A DNA stretch of 64,000 nt from NCBI RefSeq assembly GCF_014698475.1, contig NZ_JACJTB010000031.1, forward strand, positions 18,525 through 82,524, written 5' to 3'. Each line of letters opens with the position of its first letter. Position 1 is the first letter of the stretch. Under the pieces are notes generated by a model. The model worked only from the letters and a program-made list of their open reading frames with translations. It did not search any database and had not been told where the DNA came from. The position numbers and the translations under genes are program-made. This stretch comes from Nostoc spongiaeforme FACHB-130 (GTDB lineage: Bacteria; Cyanobacteriota; Cyanobacteriia; Cyanobacteriales; Nostocaceae). Positions 1 through 7,748 of this stretch are shown one piece after another.

Positions 1-343
1 TTTTCTCCCAGATGAGCAATTACCCATAGCCTATCAAGCTGCTGATTTAACAGTTATGCCTAGTCAATCTTTTGAAGGTTTTGGTTTAGCTGTAGTTGAA
101 TCTTTAGCTTGTGGTACACCTGTTTTATGTACACCTGTAGGGGGAATGCCAGAAATTTTAACGCAATTTTCACCAGATTTGATTACTAGTTCAATAGAAG
201 TTTATGACATTGCTGAAAAGTTAGAAAATATTTTCTTAGGTAAAACTCAAATTCCTTCTCGGCAGGCTTGCCGTGATTATGCTGTAACTAATTATGACTG
301 GTCTTTAATCGCCCAAAAAGTTCGTGATGTTATCTTAGCTTAA
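1..343 (+). CDS. Glycosyltransferase family 4, C-terminal part (cut by window edge)
   Basis: The reading frame is open from the left edge, so only the last ~114 residues of the gene are present. The visible part has the C-terminal half of a GT-B fold: an EGFGLAVVE stretch, which is the E-x7-E donor-binding motif of GT4 enzymes, then CGTPVLCTPVGGMPEIL. Such enzymes move a sugar from a nucleotide- or lipid-linked donor onto a growing glycan at the cytoplasmic membrane. A second GT4 gene follows after 29 bases on the same strand, so the two probably form part of a polysaccharide or glycolipid operon. The acceptor sugar cannot be told from sequence. Confidence 0.9.
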   Translation, partial: FLPDEQLPIAYQAADLTVMPSQSFEGFGLAVVESLACGTPVLCTPVGGMPEILTQFSPDLITSSIEVYDIAEKLENIFLGKTQIPSRQACRDYAVTNYDWSLIAQKVRDVILA

Positions 344-372
344 AATCTCAATTTTAAAGTATTAAATATTTT

Positions 373-1509
373 ATGAAAATTCTATTTTTAGACCAAAGTG
401 GTAAGCCTGGTGGTGCAGAACTTTGCTTAATTGATATTGCTAAACCATACCGCGATCGCGCTTTAGTTGGTTTGTTCGCTGATGGCGATTTTAAAACCTT
501 ACTCCAGCAAAATCAAATACCAGTTGAAGTATTAACAACAAAACCAATTCAAGTCCAAAAGCAAAGTAATTTATTGCAAGCACTAGCCAGTATTAAACAA
601 CTAGTACCTTTATTAATTAAAGTTGTAAACTTAGCGAAAAAGTATGATGTAATTTATGCCAATACCCAAAAAGCACTAGTTATTGGCGCACTGGCAAGTT
701 TTTTAGCAAATCGTCCTCTAGTTTATCATTTACACGATATTCTTTCTTTAGAACACTTTAGCCCAATCAACTTACGAGTAGCCGTTACCTTAGCTAATAC
801 TTTTGCATCATTAGTTATCGCTAATTCTCAGGCTAGTCAAACAGCATTTGTGCAAGCTAGAGGTAAGCCGGAAATTACAGCAGTTGTTTATAACGGATTT
901 GAAAGTAAAAAATATCAAATTTCTGATGTTGAAATTCAAAAAATCCGACAAGATTTAAACTTAGAAGACAAATTTGTTGTCGGACATTTCAGCCGTCTCG
1001 CACCCTGGAAAGGACAACATATTCTCTTGGAAGCATTAGCACAATCTCCACCACAAGTCACAGCACTTTTAGTTGGTGATGCTTTATTTGGCGAACAAGA
1101 TTATGTAGAAGAATTACATCAACAAGTTGCCAAACTAGGGTTAGAAAATCGCGTCAAATTTTTAGGATTTCGTGCTGAAATTCCACAATTAATGTCAGCT
1201 TGTAACTTAGTGGCGCATACTTCCACTGCACCAGAACCCTTTGGTAGAGTAATTGTTGAGGCGATGTTGTGCGGTACACCTGTAGTCGCAGCTAAAGCCG
1301 GCGGCGCGATTGAATTAGTCGAACATGGTGTCAATGGTTTTTTAACCACACCCGGCGATTCCCAAGAACTAGCCAAAGTAATTAACACCTGTGTTCAAGA
1401 AACAGAAATAACTACAGCGATCGCTGATTATGCCAAAAATACTGCCAGTCAGCGTTTTGATATCGCCACTATTAATCAACAAATTGCTCAACTTTTAAGT
1501 TCTCAATAA
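373..1509 (+). CDS. Glycosyltransferase family 4 protein
   Basis: The protein has 378 residues, the usual length for GT4. The N-terminal Rossmann half begins MKILFLDQSG with the glycine pair GG at 13-14 (KPGGAELCL), as in donor/acceptor loops of the family. The C-terminal half has FSRLAPWKG (206-214) and the E-x7-E motif from E288 to E296, followed by CGTPVVAAKAGG. It is predicted to be a retaining sugar transferase of cell-envelope or exopolysaccharide synthesis. It follows another GT4 gene by 29 bases, and a hairpin at 1524 probably ends the operon. Specificity is unknown. Confidence 0.93.
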   Translation: MKILFLDQSGKPGGAELCLIDIAKPYRDRALVGLFADGDFKTLLQQNQIPVEVLTTKPIQVQKQSNLLQALASIKQLVPLLIKVVNLAKKYDVIYANTQKALVIGALASFLANRPLVYHLHDILSLEHFSPINLRVAVTLANTFASLVIANSQASQTAFVQARGKPEITAVVYNGFESKKYQISDVEIQKIRQDLNLEDKFVVGHFSRLAPWKGQHILLEALAQSPPQVTALLVGDALFGEQDYVEELHQQVAKLGLENRVKFLGFRAEIPQLMSACNLVAHTSTAPEPFGRVIVEAMLCGTPVVAAKAGGAIELVEHGVNGFLTTPGDSQELAKVINTCVQETEITTAIADYAKNTASQRFDIATINQQIAQLLSSQ

Positions 1510-1523
1510 AAATATTAAAATTC

Positions 1524-1549
1524 AGATACCCAACTTCTTGTGGGTATCT
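1524..1549 (+). terminator. Hairpin after the glycosyltransferase operon
   Basis: Perfect 9-bp arms AGATACCCA and TGGGTATCT enclose an 8-base loop, 15 bases after the stop codon of the GT4 gene. The tract that follows is only moderately T-rich. The next gene is on the opposite strand and convergent, so the hairpin may serve both. Confidence 0.55.
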
Positions 1550-1569
1550 ATTTATTGCTCAATTATTGA

Positions 1570-1797
1570 TTACAAACCAACTAATTCTCGTGATTCATAA
1601 TCAGTAAGTTGTTGTGCGATCGCTAATCTTGCCTCTAACTTCGCTACACTAAACTGATTACGCAGATATTCTAAATGCGCGATCGCATTGGCTTTTTCTA
1701 CAGTTAGTTGAATTTGGGTATCCACCGCCTTTTGATATTCGTGATTCAACAGTAATACCTCAAACCGCCGCGCCTTGCGTTGAGCATCATTTTTCAA
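1570..1797 (-). pseudogene. Truncated copy of the coiled-coil gene at 38068
   Basis: The predicted 75 residues are identical to the last 75 residues of the protein encoded at 38068-38439. The nucleotide match covers 1570-1806 (237 nt) and has 10 differences, all silent, including TAA against TAG stop codons. The first third of the gene, with its ATG start, is missing. In frame upstream there are only about 22 more open codons before a TAA, with no ATG, so a start would have to be TTG at 1797 or another rare codon. It is most simply a 3' gene fragment left by duplication, but the lack of amino-acid changes leaves room for a functional short product. Product function is unknown; the sequence is helical and rich in Gln, Ala and Leu. 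Confidence 0.7.
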
Positions 1798-1810
1798 ATC
1801 TACATCTAAA

Positions 1811-2291
1811 TGATAGCTCTGCTCTTTTTTTGCTCCGTCGAACTCAAGTTAAATTAGTTGTGTCAGTCCACTACTGTCTAGTGGATTTTTTCTAACTTTA
1901 TTCCCTAATTTTTCACCTACAAGTCAAACCTCAGAATGAGCTAGGGAATATCCCCTGAGTGAGAAGTAATTTCATTCAAATATTTTTAATCTAGAAATTA
2001 ATTAAACAAGATTTATTCTTTCTCTGCTTGGTAAATCTAATTAAATATTGCTCATCAACAAGGATATTGAACTTTAACTCCTTAGGGTAGTGAAAACTCT
2101 TAACAGGCGATGGGTAAAAGGAAAGTCCGTTTGTTCCCTCTTCCCACCATCATTGTTTGAGTCCCCTACCTTGGAAGATTATAAGTCGCAAAAGGGAGCT
2201 GAAATATCCCTCATAGACAGTCACTGTTCCTTATTATTTGTTTCTCGTTAAGTTCTGTTTGCTGTTGTATTGAATTATTTGGAGGTTCGTA
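1811..2291. other. Intergenic region upstream of the DUF2808 gene
   Basis: About 480 bases without a supported gene. It should hold the promoter and 5' leader of the gene at 2292. A short hairpin-capable AGGGA/TCCCT pair lies near 2195-2215. A GGAAAGTCCG string near 2120 resembles a piece of RNase P RNA, but the rest of that RNA is absent. Confidence 0.4.
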
Positions 2292-2759
2292 ATGAAAAGA
2301 TTGATTTTGTTGTCTAGCCTGAGTGTTGCGATCGCAGCTACCTGTCTTCCAGCTCAAGCTCAAAGACAAGATATATCTTACAATAACACTGCTCCGCGAA
2401 TTAGCAGTACCAGTGGTTACGATAGTACTCACACTATTACTGTTTACACAGGTATGCAGCCTTTATCTTACCTGATAGTTAGACCTTCAGATGCTCTAAA
2501 AGTTAGCAATGATATTGACGTGACTGATCAATCTGGTCGTCGTGTTGAGGCTAACATTTCTAGACAAGATGAGAGAATGATTAGAATTAATTTCTCTCAA
2601 CCAGTTCCTCCTGGCACTAATCTCAATATTGCTTTTAGGAATATAGATTTTACCAATGCCTTTCCTAATAGAAGCTTTGTTTACTATGATATTTCCGGTG
2701 GACACATCGGTTTATCACGAGAAGTTCCCTATGGTTTAGCCCAAGTTCAGGTATATTAA
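2292..2759 (+). CDS. Secreted protein, probable DUF2808 family
   Basis: The 155-residue protein has a clear Sec signal peptide (MKRLILLSSLSVAIAATCLPAQA, with cleavage after AQA). The mature part is short and beta-rich (YLIVRPSDALKVSNDIDV, PVPPGTNLNIAFRN, ending YGLAQVQVY). It resembles cyanobacterial DUF2808 proteins, which are exported and of unknown role. TTTGGAGGT seven bases before the ATG is a good ribosome site and fixes the start. The gene stands alone and converges with the DUF4126 gene, with a strong palindrome between them. The family assignment is from recall of its general pattern and is less certain than the export signal. Confidence 0.75.
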   Translation: MKRLILLSSLSVAIAATCLPAQAQRQDISYNNTAPRISSTSGYDSTHTITVYTGMQPLSYLIVRPSDALKVSNDIDVTDQSGRRVEANISRQDERMIRINFSQPVPPGTNLNIAFRNIDFTNAFPNRSFVYYDISGGHIGLSREVPYGLAQVQVY

Positions 2760-2870
2760 TTTTTGGGTTAAAAGGTAATTAAAAAGTAGAATCATTGCAC
2801 AATAATTTTTCTACTTTTTCCCATCTTTCAAGCTAGATATAGCAATCCTAAATTATGCGTCAATAACAAG

Positions 2871-2899
2871 ATACCCGACTTCTTTAAGAAGTCGGGTAT
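2871..2899. terminator. Perfect 14-bp-arm palindrome between convergent genes
   Basis: The sequence reads ATACCCGACTTCTT then one base and its exact complement, placed 111 bases after the DUF2808 stop and 59 bases from the end of the convergent DUF4126 gene. It is suited to stop transcription from both sides. The same ACCCGACTTCTT-type hairpin recurs in related genomes, so it may also be a dispersed repeat. Confidence 0.65.
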
Positions 2900-2957
2900 A
2901 TGAAGTTTAGTATAGCACTCATGTTATTCGGAATTCTGACTTTTAAAGTCTACTCTA

Positions 2958-3506
2958 TTAATAAATATTATTCTTTTGATAACGCCAGTCGTACCATTGT
3001 TTAGCACTACGCACAGCAAACCACAACAATACTAAAGCAATTATTCCTCCTTGCCACGGTGCATCAAAGGCAAATAAAACTAAGGCAATGCAGAGAGTAT
3101 CTTGCAGAAAAGCCACCCACAAAGGTAAGCCGCGTAAGCGATAAAACCAACCAATTTGCACCAGTTGTAATACTAAAGCTAATAATCCACCCGTTAAAGC
3201 AATCAACCAGTCTGGTGTATCTGTAGCAGAAGCAACAGCTAAACCCATAATTGCCCCTACTAATGGAGATAACAATAGTTCAACTACCTGTATTACTCTT
3301 TGTCCCAGAAATCTTTTGCTGCCAAAAAATTCCAGTAATGACCAACTGGTAAGTAAGCACAACAAAATCTTGGGGGAAATGTGAGATAAAATCGGAGTCT
3401 GCGACCACAAATTACTGCCCTGCAACAGTCCGATAATTAATAGAGGTATGCCTATTCTTAATCCTGCTGCCGCAGAAGCAGAAAGCATGGCAAGTATTTC
3501 AACCAT
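2958..3506 (-). CDS. DUF4126 family membrane protein
   Basis: The protein has 182 residues, mostly hydrophobic, with about five membrane segments. The N-terminal ASAAAGLRIGIPLLIIGLL and the central ELLLSPLVGAIMGL fit the DUF4126 family of small integral membrane proteins. Function is not established. The gene is monocistronic and converges with the DUF2808 gene. Nothing in the neighbourhood suggests a role. Confidence 0.75.
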   Translation of the reverse strand: MVEILAMLSASAAAGLRIGIPLLIIGLLQGSNLWSQTPILSHISPKILLCLLTSWSLLEFFGSKRFLGQRVIQVVELLLSPLVGAIMGLAVASATDTPDWLIALTGGLLALVLQLVQIGWFYRLRGLPLWVAFLQDTLCIALVLFAFDAPWQGGIIALVLLWFAVRSAKQWYDWRYQKNNIY

Positions 3507-3863
3507 GAGGGCAATTGCTAGATAAGGATTTGTTATTTATACTACCCAGTGTTGCTCAAAATTACAGCACATAGAGGAATAATTTAGTAATTATTGTGAT
3601 TTAAATTACTAAATTTTGCTCTGTAGTAGCACTATCTCCGACGAATGGAATTCGCACGCCAGTGAGGGAGTCGGCAAAGCCGCCCAACGCACTGGCTAGG
3701 CTATAAAAACATAGACACACAAGCGGCTTCCCGCAGGATAGTCCGCCTGCGCGGACTAACGTAAAGTCAAAGGTTTTGTATCTGTAGCCACGACTTCAGC
3801 CGCTTGGTGCAAGATGTGAATATACCTTGACAACCCTACACTCCTAGTATTTCTTGAAAGAAA
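3507..3863. repeat. Intergenic mosaic of dispersed repeats
   Basis: The 357-base gap holds no gene. It contains in order: a palindromic element at 3658-3696 (arms GCCAGTG/CACTGGC), a small dispersed repeat at 3722-3741 (core GGCTTCCCG), a hairpin GTCCGC-CTGC-GCGGAC at 3741-3756, and at 3772-3824 the inverted copy of a ~53-base repeat also found at 19124-19176. Each piece has a relative elsewhere in the window except the hairpin. Confidence 0.8.
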
Positions 3864-5159
3864 CTAAATATCCAAACGCTGGTAAATTGCTTCCAAATGT
3901 TGGAGATGGTGTTGGGGATCAAAACACTTTTCAATTTCTGCGGGGGAAAGTTGGGCTGTGACTCGCGGATCTTGGCTAATCAAATCGTGAAAATTACCGT
4001 CTGGTTTATTCCACGCAGTATGGGCGCTTTGCTGGACGATCGCATAAGCTTCTTCGCGGCTTAAACCCTTGTCTACTAAGGTGAGTAGTACTCTTTGGCT
4101 GAAGACTACACCGCCATAGCAATTAAGATTTCGCGCCATGTTCTCTGGATACACCAGCAGATTTTTTACTAAGTCAGTGATTTCTATTAACATGAAGTGC
4201 GTTAAAATGCACGCATCTGGCAAGACTACCCGTTCTACAGAACTGTGGGAAATATCCCTTTCATGCCACAAAGCGACGTTTTCTAAAGTTGCACCAGCAT
4301 GACTTCTAACTAAACGCGCCATCCCAGTTAAGCGTTCGGAACGGATGGGATTGCGTTTGTGGGGCATAGCACTAGAACCTTTCTGCCCTTTGGCGAAAAA
4401 TTCTTCTACTTCCAGAACGTCTGTTTTTTGCAGGTTGCGAATTTCGACGGCAAAACGTTCAATGGATGCAGCTAGTAATGCCAATTGCTGGACATAATCG
4501 GCGTGGCGATCGCGGGAAATTACTTGGGTGGAAGCTGTATCGGGTTTGAGTCCCAGTTTTTCACAGGCGATCGCTTCTACACGGGGTTCAATGTTGGCGT
4601 AAGTTCCCACTGCACCGGAAATCTTACCCACAGCAATGGTTTCCCGCAAAATTTTGAGGCGTTCTTGATGGCGCAATACTTCTGCTAACCAGCCAGCTAA
4701 CTTAAAACCAAAGGTAATCGGTTCGGCGTGGATACCATGCGATCGGCCAATCATCACAGTATTTTTGTGTTCTCTTGCCTTTTGGCGAATCACCTCAATC
4801 AAATCTGCCAGTCTTTGGGATATCACATCCAAGCTGGCGACTAATTGCAGTGCTAAAGCTGTGTCTAGGACATCAGAACTAGTCAGTCCTAAGTGAATAT
4901 AACGTCCAGCTTCACCAACATATTCATTGACATTTGTCAAGAAAGCGATGACATCATGACGGACTTCTGCTTCAATTTCTAGAATCCGTTTCGGCTCAAA
5001 ATTAGCCTTGGCTTTGATTTCCTCAACTGCACCAGAGGGAATATAACCTAACTCAGCTTGGGCTTCGCAAGCTGCAATCTCTACCTGAAGCCAGGTTTTG
5101 AACTTATAAAATTCAGTCCACAGGTTGCCCATTTCGGGCAAGGTATAACGCTCAATCAA
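3864..5159 (-). CDS. purB: Adenylosuccinate lyase
   Basis: The 431-residue protein is full length for PurB. This enzyme splits fumarate from SAICAR and from adenylosuccinate, two steps of purine and AMP synthesis in the cytosol. The fumarase/aspartase superfamily signature SSAMPHKRNP is at 262-271 on the flexible catalytic loop, and the catalytic-base region GRSHGIHAEP is at 138-147. The family N-terminus MIERYTLPEM is intact but is read from a TTG start codon; the first ATG would be codon 10 and would cut conserved residues. The gene is monocistronic. There is no visible Shine-Dalgarno sequence, which with TTG suggests modest translation. Confidence 0.97.
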   Translation of the reverse strand: MIERYTLPEMGNLWTEFYKFKTWLQVEIAACEAQAELGYIPSGAVEEIKAKANFEPKRILEIEAEVRHDVIAFLTNVNEYVGEAGRYIHLGLTSSDVLDTALALQLVASLDVISQRLADLIEVIRQKAREHKNTVMIGRSHGIHAEPITFGFKLAGWLAEVLRHQERLKILRETIAVGKISGAVGTYANIEPRVEAIACEKLGLKPDTASTQVISRDRHADYVQQLALLAASIERFAVEIRNLQKTDVLEVEEFFAKGQKGSSAMPHKRNPIRSERLTGMARLVRSHAGATLENVALWHERDISHSSVERVVLPDACILTHFMLIEITDLVKNLLVYPENMARNLNCYGGVVFSQRVLLTLVDKGLSREEAYAIVQQSAHTAWNKPDGNFHDLISQDPRVTAQLSPAEIEKCFDPQHHLQHLEAIYQRLDI

Positions 5160-5220
5160 CGTTCGCGGCAGAATACAACTGTCATATTTTACATGCTAAT
5201 CAGCATCGATAGACAATAAG

Positions 5221-5253
5221 AAGGTGAGAGGTAATAGGTGACAGGTGATAGCC
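5221..5253. repeat. Heptamer tandem repeat (STRR type)
   Basis: Degenerate copies of a seven-base AGGTGAY unit lie in the intergenic region upstream of purB. The same unit is cleaner at 54045. Confidence 0.55.
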
Positions 5254-5368
5254 AATAGGGTGTGTTAAGAAGCATAAACCATAACGCGCCAAAAGCTTTG
5301 CTGTAGATGCTTTACGCTGTCGCTAACAAATCATACGTATATTCCAAAAATCAAATCAGATTCCTATC

Positions 5369-5487
5369 AGGACTTACGCAAAAATTGCCAAAAAGCTTAA
5401 TTTATCGAACCGCCAAGTCGCATTAGACGCGCAAGCGGCTTCCCGCAGGGTAGAACGCCAAGAATTCGTAGAGTCTGCGTAAGTCCT
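5369..5487. mobile_element. MITE-like element, copy 1 (119 bp)
   Basis: The element is bounded by exact 12-base inverted ends AGGACTTACGCA and TGCGTAAGTCCT. It has no coding capacity and contains a small dispersed repeat at 5434-5453. A second element with the same ends lies at 19181-19324 in opposite orientation. The inner AGACGCGCAAGCGGC stretch is shared by both, so they have a common origin. No transposase with these ends is in the window. Confidence 0.8.
5434..5453 (+). repeat. Small dispersed repeat (GGCTTCCCG family)
   Basis: The sequence AGCGGCTTCCCGCAGGGTAG forms a GCGG-CTTC-CCGC hairpin. Four relatives are in the window (3722, 19246, 55518, 63730). It lies inside MITE copy 1. Confidence 0.75.
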
Positions 5488-5494
5488 ACCTATA

Positions 5495-5977
5495 TTAAGC
5501 GTTGGCAGAAAGGAAAGGAATATTTTCAGCAATATAATCTGGAACAGTCACACCTTGTTGTTTTGCCCAAAACTGGCTTAAAAAATGGATTTGTCGTAAA
5601 CCAACAATTAAATTCAATCCAGGGATAAATAGCCACCAAACTACTAAAGGTTCTTTTAAACCTGCTTGGCGGTACAGTTCATTCACAGTTTTATATAACT
5701 TAAACTGCACAATATAAATCCACACAATACCCAGCAGCGAAAACCACCCGAACCACCCAGGTACGTCAGGATCAAAGATACGTAAAGCTTGGGGAATGGC
5801 GACTCCGAAAACAAAGGGTGCTAAACTCAGGGTTCCTGACCAACCAAAGCCGTTATAACGCCGTAATTCTTCTTGAATAATCCACTTGTACCAGCCGTAA
5901 TACAGCATCCCGGTAATCACAGACAAGAAAATTACTCGCCACAATGGACGGGGTTTACCTAAATCTTTTGCTGACAT
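5495..5977 (-). CDS. Hypothetical integral membrane protein (DUF4234-like)
   Basis: The protein has 160 residues with three to four membrane segments. The order WRVIFLSVITGMLYYGWYKW, a polar loop, then FGWFSLLGIVWIYIVQFKLY and VVWWLFIPGLNLIVGLRQI resembles small DUF4234-type membrane proteins. No catalytic residues stand out. It lies between purB and hemJ on the same strand, 70 bases downstream of hemJ, and could be read through from it. Function is unknown. Confidence 0.65.
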   Translation of the reverse strand: MSAKDLGKPRPLWRVIFLSVITGMLYYGWYKWIIQEELRRYNGFGWSGTLSLAPFVFGVAIPQALRIFDPDVPGWFGWFSLLGIVWIYIVQFKLYKTVNELYRQAGLKEPLVVWWLFIPGLNLIVGLRQIHFLSQFWAKQQGVTVPDYIAENIPFLSANA

Positions 5978-6047
5978 TGATTTACGCCTGAGATATCAAA
6001 TAAATTTTTTAACATTTCTTAATGTAAGATATCCCAGGCGTTTTTGT

Positions 6048-6632
6048 CTAACTTTGTTCTTGAGGAACTTGGTTGATTTGCGCCATTAATTGTTCTTTAT
6101 CACGTTTGCGTTTTTTGGCGTATAGCTGAATAGTCACCGCCATAAAAATAATCAAGCCTAAAATTCCCCAAGCGGTGATGTCTGTGGGTAGATTGTTTTT
6201 AAACACAGCTAATAAAACAATCACCACCAACATAACTGTAGGCGCTTCGTTTAAAGCACGTAACTGTTGACCAGTCCAACGACATTCATTATTGGCTAAC
6301 TTTTTCATTAAGCGACCGCAGTAATGATGATAAGCCAATAAAATTGCGACAAATAGTAGTTTGAAGTGTAGCCAACCCTGTTTTAAGACTTCTGGTTCGG
6401 TACTCACTAAACCGATCGCCATCGCTACTGTAACTAACATTCCCGGAGTAGTGATAATGCGATAAAGACGTAATTCCATAATTTGATACTGCTTTTTCAG
6501 TATCGTGCGTGCTGGTTCTGGTTCTTGTTCAGCTTCAACGTGGTAGATAAACAAACGCACCAGATAAAATAGTCCAGCAAACCAAACTACAATGCCAATA
6601 ATATGAAATGCTTTAAACCAAGAATAAGCCAT
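6048..6632 (-). CDS. hemJ: Protoporphyrinogen IX oxidase HemJ
   Basis: The 194-residue membrane protein matches cyanobacterial HemJ (the slr1790 type). It oxidises protoporphyrinogen IX to protoporphyrin IX, the last common step to heme and chlorophyll. The conserved His is H10 in WFKAFHIIGIVVWFAGLFYL, and the essential Lys is K91 in HFKLLFVAILLAYHHY; both are implicated in heme binding and activity. Four membrane spans are visible and the C-terminus is highly charged (YAKKRKRDKEQ). acsF, which acts later in chlorophyll synthesis, is also in the window but far away. Confidence 0.95.
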   Translation of the reverse strand: MAYSWFKAFHIIGIVVWFAGLFYLVRLFIYHVEAEQEPEPARTILKKQYQIMELRLYRIITTPGMLVTVAMAIGLVSTEPEVLKQGWLHFKLLFVAILLAYHHYCGRLMKKLANNECRWTGQQLRALNEAPTVMLVVIVLLAVFKNNLPTDITAWGILGLIIFMAVTIQLYAKKRKRDKEQLMAQINQVPQEQS

Positions 6633-6824
6633 GAATTCTCATCTCCATTAAGGTGGATATAATACATTCGTAAGTTATCAGAAAAATCTCTATATTTGCT
6701 TACGATAGCATTAGAAACTGTGCTGAATCATCTAATGAGCTATTTATTAAACACAGATAATTTACCTGTGTTTATCTATGGTTTCACTTTTTATAATATC
6801 GATTTTGCCAAAATTTATTTCTGC

Positions 6825-7673
6825 CTAATTATCTACACGTCTGACAAAGGGCAGTAAATCTTCTAAAATTGTCTGGTGATAATGTTCTTGCGCGTAATGT
6901 CCAACGTTATTAAGTTTTATTAATTCTGCATTGGGTACGGAATCACTAAATTTTTGTGCTATGTCTACAGATAACCAAGGGTCAATCATCCCCCATTGAA
7001 TTAATATTGGCTGTTCCCATTTTTGAAAGCCAGATGCAATTTCCGCCGTTGCTTGAGGGAGTTGTAAATTGCGAATTGTTGATAGTAATCCTCTACCAGA
7101 TGCAGATGTTTTCAAAAAAGGTCGGCGATACACATCTAAGTCTTGATCTTCGATGCGATAACGGCTACCACCTTCTAGAGTACGGTCAACTAATAAAGGG
7201 TCTTGAGTCATTATTTCACCTGCTAGTGGAAAACCCATTTGTTGAATTTTCCAAGGTAATTTAGCATCGGTGGAAATGGGGGCATTTAAAATAGCAATGT
7301 TGGCAATTTGTTCGGGATGACGTAAGGCATATTGTAAGCCTACAGAACCTAAGAAACCTTGGACAACTAAAGAAAATCTTTCGATTTTTAGAGTTTGAAT
7401 AAATTTTTCTAAAGCTGTAATAAATGCGTCGGGTGTGTAGGCAAAATCGCGTTTTTCTGGCATTGATGAAAAGCCATAGCCAATCCAATCTGGTGCGATC
7501 GCTCTTGTTCCTTGACTAGCTAAAGCAGGCAGAACATTACGCCAACTGTAACTTTGCGAAACTATTCCATGCAGCAGAATTACAGGTAATAAATCACTTT
7601 GTCCAATCGGTTCAGCTTCCCGATAAAACCACTCTAAAGAATCAATTTTTACTTTATTTTCTGTTACAGCCAC
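6825..7673 (-). CDS. Alpha/beta-hydrolase-fold protein with atypical nucleophile elbow
   Basis: The 282-residue protein has the fold markers of the haloalkane dehalogenase/epoxide hydrolase branch: ILLHGIVSQSYSW (oxyanion region), PDWIGYGFSS, a cap domain, and a C-terminal NNVGHYAQEHYH with the expected His. At the nucleophile elbow it reads LVVQGFLGSVG, so Gly106 stands where Ser or Asp is expected. Similar QG-type proteins occur in cyanobacteria and plastids. It may be a non-catalytic or differently acting member. The start is GTG at 7673. It follows thiO by 75 bases on the same strand. Confidence 0.85.
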   Translation of the reverse strand: MAVTENKVKIDSLEWFYREAEPIGQSDLLPVILLHGIVSQSYSWRNVLPALASQGTRAIAPDWIGYGFSSMPEKRDFAYTPDAFITALEKFIQTLKIERFSLVVQGFLGSVGLQYALRHPEQIANIAILNAPISTDAKLPWKIQQMGFPLAGEIMTQDPLLVDRTLEGGSRYRIEDQDLDVYRRPFLKTSASGRGLLSTIRNLQLPQATAEIASGFQKWEQPILIQWGMIDPWLSVDIAQKFSDSVPNAELIKLNNVGHYAQEHYHQTILEDLLPFVRRVDN

Positions 7674-7748
7674 GCTACTTTCCTAATAAAAACTGAGAAT
7701 TCAGCAGTCAGTTTTTCTTCTGAATTCTGACTCCTGACTTCTGAATTC

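Noticed and set aside
2105..2135. RNase P RNA-like string GGAAAGTCCG
   Set aside because: The rest of the conserved RNase P core is missing on both sides, so it is chance similarity.
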